A stretch of DNA of 64,000 bases from contig CAVWFQ010000008.1 in the NCBI GenBank assembly GCA_963754335.1, positions 472,807 through 536,806 of the forward strand, read 5' to 3'. Both the position numbers and the translations under genes were made by a program. The notes below the pieces were generated by a model, which worked only from the letters and a program-made list of their open reading frames with translations, made no database searches and was not told the origin of the DNA. The stretch comes from JBBSDP01 sp963754335 (lineage in GTDB: Bacteria > Planctomycetota > Phycisphaerae > Tepidisphaerales > Tepidisphaeraceae). This document shows, piece after piece, positions 60,844 to 64,000 of this stretch (the stretch's first letter is position 1; each line of letters begins with the position of its first letter).

Positions 60844-62238
60844 ATGACCAAACCGCTTGCTGCTGATTTGCTCCTGGCCGATCCGCGACTCGAGGCGGCG
60901 CGGCGGTTGATGCTGTCCGCCCTCTCGGACCATCAACAGCGACTCACCGGAGTGCGCCCTCCCGACCCTGAGCGTAAAACAAGCTACGAAGAATCGATCA
61001 AACAATTCGGCGCATTGCGCGGCGGAGAGTTGTACTACCCCTACCTTGGCAGCGGCATCGGCCGGGGCGCGCTCGTCGAACTGGCAGACGGAGGCGTGAA
61101 GTACGACATGATCAGCGGGATCGGGGTCCATTACTTCGGACACGGACATACCTCGGTCGTTACCGCTTCGCTGGACGCCGCGATTTCCGACATCGTGATG
61201 CAGGGGAATTTACAGCAGGATCGGGAGGCGCTGGACCTGACCGCAACGCTCGTCGAGCAGGCAAATCTCAACGGTGCCGCGATCCGCCATTGTTTGCTGA
61301 CAACGAGTGGCGCAATGGCAAACGAGAACGCGATGAAAATCGCGTTCCAGAAAAAACATCCCGCGTCGCGGCTGCTCGCCTTCGAGCATTGTTTTGCCGG
61401 GCGGACGCTCGCGCTCGCCCAGGTGACGGACAAGGCCGCCTATCGCGTCGGACTGCCGACAGTTCTGGCGGTCGACTACGTTCCGTTTTTCGATCCGGCC
61501 CGGCCGAAGGAAAGCATCGGCGCCGCTTTGACAGCGCTACGGCAGCATCTCTCACGGTATCCGAAGCAGCACGCGGCGATGGTGGTCGAACTCGTACAGG
61601 GTGAGGGAGGGTACCACGCCGGCAACCGTGAATTTTTCCTGCCGCTGTTACGCGAGCTCAGATCGGCGGGGATCGTGATTTTCTTTGATGAAGTGCAGAC
61701 CTTCGGGCGAACTTCACGCCTCTTTGCCTTCCAACATTTCGGGCTGGATGAGTTCGCGGACATCGTAACGATCGGAAAGCTTAGCCAGGTTTGCGCAACC
61801 CTTTTCAGCGCGGAATACAAGCCACAGGCCGGTTTGGTCAGTCAGACGTTTACCGCGGCCACATCGAGCCTGTTCGTGGGGCGGGCTATTATCGGTCAGT
61901 TAATCAAGGGAAATTACTTCGGTCCGGACGGTCGGATTCAGCAGGTCCACGACAGGTTTGTGTCGCGGCTGGAAGCGATCGCCCGGAAGCATCCGGGCTC
62001 GGTCGCCGGGCCGTGGGGGCTGGGGGCGATGATCGCCTTCACCCCGTTTGACGGGTCGGCCGATACCGTAAAGGGATTGCTCCGCACGTTGTTCGATGCC
62101 GGCGTGATTGCGTTCATGGCCGGATCAAACCCAGCGCGCATCCGGTTCCTTCCGCCGATCGGCGCCATCGCCGACGCGGACGTCGATGTTGTGTGTGATA
62201 TTCTGGAGAAGACGTTGGAGGAGAAGATGGAGGAGTAG
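60844..62238 (+). CDS. Class III PLP aminotransferase (acetylornithine/succinylornithine-type)
   Basis: The 464-residue product follows GGAGG (ATGGAGGTTCGGCG-ATG). Fold-type I class III landmarks: YDMISGIGVHYFGHGHTSV, LLTTSGAMANENAMKIAF, LAFEHCFAGRTLAL, VVELVQGEGGYHAGNREFF, VIFFDEVQTFGRTSRLFAF, and the PLP-lysine in VTIGKLSQVCATLF. The C terminus has ARIRFLPPIGAIADADVD. The ornithine-aminotransferase group acts on ornithine, acetylornithine or succinylornithine. The following astA gene suggests succinylornithine, but the motif set does not prove it. Intact. Confidence 0.88.
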   Translation: MTKPLAADLLLADPRLEAARRLMLSALSDHQQRLTGVRPPDPERKTSYEESIKQFGALRGGELYYPYLGSGIGRGALVELADGGVKYDMISGIGVHYFGHGHTSVVTASLDAAISDIVMQGNLQQDREALDLTATLVEQANLNGAAIRHCLLTTSGAMANENAMKIAFQKKHPASRLLAFEHCFAGRTLALAQVTDKAAYRVGLPTVLAVDYVPFFDPARPKESIGAALTALRQHLSRYPKQHAAMVVELVQGEGGYHAGNREFFLPLLRELRSAGIVIFFDEVQTFGRTSRLFAFQHFGLDEFADIVTIGKLSQVCATLFSAEYKPQAGLVSQTFTAATSSLFVGRAIIGQLIKGNYFGPDGRIQQVHDRFVSRLEAIARKHPGSVAGPWGLGAMIAFTPFDGSADTVKGLLRTLFDAGVIAFMAGSNPARIRFLPPIGAIADADVDVVCDILEKTLEEKMEE

Positions 62239-62240
62239 GA

Positions 62241-62335
62241 ACGTGACGGAGTAACGGAATGCCTCACTGTAAACGCACTCCGTCTCTCCAATACCCCGTC
62301 ACTCCGTTACAATCGTCCTCCGTTACAATCGTGCT
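62241..62335. repeat. GTGACGGAGTAACGG inverted repeat
   Basis: GTGACGGAGTAACGG faces CGTCACTCCGTTAC and CTCCGTTACAATCG across about 50 bases, in the gap between the aminotransferase and astA genes. Confidence 0.75.
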
Positions 62336-62352
62336 TCTTTCTTTCCGCACCC

Positions 62353-63444
62353 ATGCTCGTTTTGCGTCCCATCAAGCTCGACGATCTCGACCAGCTTCTG
62401 GGGCTGGCGACGATGACCGGCTTCGGGCTGACGACCCTTCCCCGCGACGCGGATTTGTTGCGCGAGCGAATTCTCGAATCGGACAATAGCTTCGATCGCA
62501 TGAGCAAGCGTCCGCGTGGCGAAACGTATCTCTTCGTCCTCGAAGATCTCAAGAACGGAAAGGTCGTCGGCACCTGCGGCATCGTTTCGAAAGTGGGGGG
62601 ATTCGAGCCGTTTTATGCTTATCGCGTCGAGACGTCGGTCCATGAATCGGAGATGCTCGGAGTCCGAAAGGAAATCCAGAAGCTCCAGTTGGTGGTCGAG
62701 CACAACGGCCCCAGCGAAATCGGCAGCCTCTTCCTTCATCCCGGCTACCGTCAGCACAACAATGGCCGGCTCCTTTCTCTGGCGCGGTTTCTGTTCATGG
62801 CCGAGCACTTGCAGCGGTTCGATCCGGTGGTGATCGCGGAAATGCGTGGGGTGATCGACGACCGCGGCCAGTCTCCGTTCTGGGATGCGATCGGCAAACA
62901 CTTCTTCGAGATCGATTTTCCCAAGGCCGACTATCTCAGCATGGTGAACAAGAAGTTCATCGCCGACCTGATGCCGACCCATCCGATTTATGTTCCTCTG
63001 CTTCCGCTTGACGCCCAGGCCGTGATCGGCCAGGTTCACGAGCAGACCCGGCCCGCGCTGAAAATGCTCGAGGACGAGGGATTTCGAAAGACGGGGATGA
63101 TCGACATCTTCGAGGGCGGCCCCGTTGTCAGTTGCCGCCGCGATGAAGTGCGCACCGTCAAGCAGAGTCGCCGGGCGCCCATCATCGATGTGGCCGACGA
63201 ACTGCCCCCGGCCGGCGCGGATGAGCACATCATCTCAAACACCCGACGCGATTTTCGCGTCTGCAAAGGTCGGCTGGAAGTGCGCGGCGAGGAGGGAGTT
63301 CGCATCGACAATCGGACGGCCCTTAGCCTGAATGTGAAAGTTGGGGACGTTGTGAGACATGTGCCGATGCGGCCAATGCCTCACCCCGCGGCGCGAACGA
63401 GCGAGGAGTCTGAAGAAGTCTCGGAAGCGGTTCCGGGGTTTTGA
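62353..63444 (+). CDS. astA: Arginine N-succinyltransferase
   Basis: AstA transfers succinyl from succinyl-CoA to arginine, the first step of the AST catabolic pathway. The 363-residue product has the family's N-terminal VLRPIKLDDLDQLLGLATMTGFGLTTLP, FVLEDLKNGKVVGTCGIVSKVGGFEPFYAYR, the GNAT-like core EIGSLFLHPGYRQHNNGRLLSLARFLF, GVIDDRGQSPFWDAIGKHFFEIDFPKADYLS and GFRKTGMIDIFEGGP. Length and motifs are typical up to about residue 345; the last 20 residues are a Glu/Ser-rich tail. It follows the class III aminotransferase. Confidence 0.93.
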   Translation: MLVLRPIKLDDLDQLLGLATMTGFGLTTLPRDADLLRERILESDNSFDRMSKRPRGETYLFVLEDLKNGKVVGTCGIVSKVGGFEPFYAYRVETSVHESEMLGVRKEIQKLQLVVEHNGPSEIGSLFLHPGYRQHNNGRLLSLARFLFMAEHLQRFDPVVIAEMRGVIDDRGQSPFWDAIGKHFFEIDFPKADYLSMVNKKFIADLMPTHPIYVPLLPLDAQAVIGQVHEQTRPALKMLEDEGFRKTGMIDIFEGGPVVSCRRDEVRTVKQSRRAPIIDVADELPPAGADEHIISNTRRDFRVCKGRLEVRGEEGVRIDNRTALSLNVKVGDVVRHVPMRPMPHPAARTSEESEEVSEAVPGF

Positions 63445-63518
63445 GTGGTCAACCGGCGGCTTATTGCGGCAAATCGATCGTTGACTGATAATCGCTATTC
63501 CCGATCAAAGGTAGACTC

Positions 63519-63929
63519 ATGTCCGCAACCCTGATCATCCACGACCAAACCGCTTCCGGCGAGACCATTCATTCGATTCCGCTCGAGTTTCCTTCCGAGC
63601 GGATTACCGTGCTCGATCTGATTCGCGAGCGCGTCTATCAGGAAGTGGAGGATTACAACCACAAGGCCGACTCCACTTTCCACGGGCTCGTTCAGCCGAC
63701 TGGCTCCGAGCTGATTCTCAACGGCTCCAGGCCCGGTGGCTATCGTCGGCCGGCGCATCAGCCGATCGATTGGAAACTGCAATTCAACAAGGCGGTGGAC
63801 GCGTTTGGAAAGAACGGTTTCTTTATCCTGGTCGACGACCGGCAAGCGGAGGATTTAGAGCAGGCCGTCACGATCGGGCGCCAGACGACGGTAACTTTCG
63901 TGAAATTGACTCCCATGGTCGGCGGGTGA
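63519..63929 (+). CDS. Hypothetical protein, 136 residues
   Basis: Reads MSATLIIHDQTASGETIHSI, LEFPSERITVLDLIRERVYQEVEDYN, FHGLVQPTGSELILNGSR, FNKAVDAFGKNGFFILVDDRQAEDLEQAVTI and VTFVKLTPMVGG. The beta-grasp-like start (two strands, a helix with LIRERV) suggests a ubiquitin-like fold. From memory, similar small proteins precede DUF4132 or related large genes, but nothing of such a gene is visible before the edge. Not recognised with certainty. Confidence 0.6.
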   Translation: MSATLIIHDQTASGETIHSIPLEFPSERITVLDLIRERVYQEVEDYNHKADSTFHGLVQPTGSELILNGSRPGGYRRPAHQPIDWKLQFNKAVDAFGKNGFFILVDDRQAEDLEQAVTIGRQTTVTFVKLTPMVGG

Positions 63930-64000
63930 GATTCCGGCACCATTCTTGGCGAGGGCCAAACTCAGATGCAGTCCCTGGACCTGGAGCCCGGCGAAGCCAG
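63930..64000 (+). other. Right-edge sequence, possible start of the next gene
   Basis: An ATG at 63975 or thereabouts (MQSLDLEPGEA) opens a frame that runs off the edge, with GGCGAGGG upstream. Too short to judge. Confidence 0.2.

Overview
The window is GC-rich bacterial chromosome that most likely comes from a planctomycete, possibly a Phycisphaerae-like soil or freshwater lineage. The diagnostic genes are a DUF1501 / pre-peptidase domain / DUF1549-DUF1553 / cytochrome-WD40 cluster (955-10662), a giant PVC-type CxxCH dehydrogenase next to a ThuA domain (33130-37348), a secreted LamG protein with an LEPR-XLL-like N terminus (52217-54580) and many secreted beta-propeller, beta-helix and TPR proteins. 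Placement below phylum is inference; no rRNA or tRNA gene was seen.

Layout. 1-10662 (minus strand): secreted cytochrome/propeller cluster. 10896-16210: aroA, a DUF4139 protein, a broken REP-associated transposase flanked by inverted 53-bp repeats, and a phosphopantetheinyl transferase. 16356-22949: an aminotransferase, a LolA-like protein, a HAD phosphatase coupled to a class V aminotransferase, a DUF1992 gene and queG. 23146-31815: beta-helix protein, an acidic low-complexity protein, a DUF3592 protein, rpmH (bL34), a secreted propeller and an S55 peptidase. 32274-42429: rnc, ThuA, the PVC dehydrogenase, a Gfo/Idh oxidoreductase, a duplicated ~475-bp unit carrying an identical 25-codon gene, a helix-turn-helix gene, an aldo/keto reductase and a second ThuA protein. 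42969-52023: TPR protein, zinc ribbons, a DUF4432 epimerase-like gene, a nucleotidyltransferase-like gene, RNase D, a PfkB sugar kinase operon and a DUF1206 protein. 52217-64000: LamG protein, guaA, DUF6714, Uma2 and MFS genes, then an M20 peptidase / class III aminotransferase / astA run that looks like arginine or ornithine succinyl-type catabolism.

Two properties dominate. First, about twenty genes, including guaA, are interrupted by single-base frameshifts or in-frame TAG codons while both flanks stay perfectly conserved. This points to an unpolished long-read assembly more than to gene decay, and most of the breaks sit at a GCGC tetramer. I therefore annotate these genes at full span and state where the frame changes. 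Second, almost every intergenic gap holds palindromic repeats from at least eight families, one of which brackets the broken REP-associated transposase.

How the genes work together: the DUF1501-PPC-DUF1549/1553-WD40 series looks like one surface or periplasmic machine typical of planctomycetes. ThuA, PVC dehydrogenase, Gfo/Idh, aldo/keto reductase, DUF4432, PfkB kinase and beta-helix genes fit a carbohydrate-oxidising lifestyle. The remaining genes are scattered housekeeping functions.
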